DNA of 64,000 bases. It comes from Planctomycetota bacterium. Its GTDB lineage: Bacteria; Planctomycetota; Planctomycetia; Planctomycetales; Planctomycetaceae. Shown here in pieces: positions 63,948-64,000 of this stretch. The DNA lies in contig JACTNB010000030.1 of assembly GCA_014584345.1 (NCBI GenBank), forward strand, positions 124,001-188,000, read 5' to 3'. Within the stretch, counting starts at the first letter, position 1, and the number at the start of each line of letters is the position of its first letter. The notes under the pieces are model-generated. The model saw nothing but the letters and a program-made list of their open reading frames with translations, was not told the origin of the DNA and made no database searches. The translations under genes were made by a program, and so were the position numbers.

Positions 63948-64000
63948 TGCCCGGCTCAACAACAACCGGAGACGAGTCCCCCTTCGAAACGCCAGCAGGC
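63947..64000 (+). CDS. Start of the next gene (partial)
   Basis: ATG at 63947 overlaps the SDR stop by one base (TGATG), with AAGGAAGG nine bases upstream. Eighteen codons are seen (MPGSTTTGDESPFETPAG) before the window ends. Coupled translation with the SDR is likely. Confidence 0.6.
   Translation, partial: MPGSTTTGDESPFETPAG

Overview
The window is about 64 kb of moderately GC-rich bacterial chromosome that looks like a planctomycete (order Planctomycetales; this is inference from gene content). Pointers are a BBP2-like porin with a cysteine-rich N-terminus, a Tat-exported DUF3500 protein, PQQ-type and BNR/Ycf48-type secreted propellers, many secreted proteins without a known role, a TadA-TadB-TadC set followed by a multi-zinc-ribbon protein, and loose operon structure with genes on both strands. 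No tRNA, rRNA, CRISPR array, phage or transposase gene was seen. Layout: 1-2037 is the N-terminal part of a YfhO-like membrane protein. 2271-4418 glycogen phosphorylase. 4643-5998 MacB-type permease. 6213-7325 AlkC-type DNA glycosylase, divergent from a secreted beta-helix protein. 8579-11773 a very large secreted propeller protein. 11980-14412 a TPR protein and seryl-tRNA synthetase. 15182-20328 FabZ, a PQQ propeller, two small unknowns and an APC permease. 20530-21858 the porin. 22598-25706 FtsY and a DinG-like helicase. 26088-30771 a PLP decarboxylase, an SMP-30 fusion and a DegT aminotransferase. 31482-33606 a Ser/Gly-repeat secreted protein, an orphan ParA and a flavin reductase-like protein. 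33906-39503 Tad genes plus the zinc-ribbon protein. 39632-43897 DUF3500, a proline-repeat membrane protein and a cysteine desulfurase-like enzyme. 44253-49681 a TolC-like lipoprotein, a flavin-dependent halogenase-like enzyme and a GT39-type membrane protein. 50251-57607 a degenerate GGDEF protein, a Bcp peroxiredoxin, a CelD-like acetyltransferase, an MscK-like channel and a small protein. 57688-61819 purE-purK and an RND/MMPL transporter. 62200-64000 a secreted unknown, an SDR and the start of the next gene. The gene content is mostly housekeeping plus envelope functions; operon-like units are tadA-tadB-tadC, purE-purK (ATG directly after TGA) and the SDR with the next frame (TGATG overlap). 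The most distinctive signal is non-coding. Six intergenic regions carry a mobile-looking, non-autonomous repeat of about 138-139 bp with CTAG-ended inverted termini, always next to at least one gene 3' end. A second palindromic family built on GGTACGC-ACA-GCGTACC occurs as one full 116 bp copy and three half copies.
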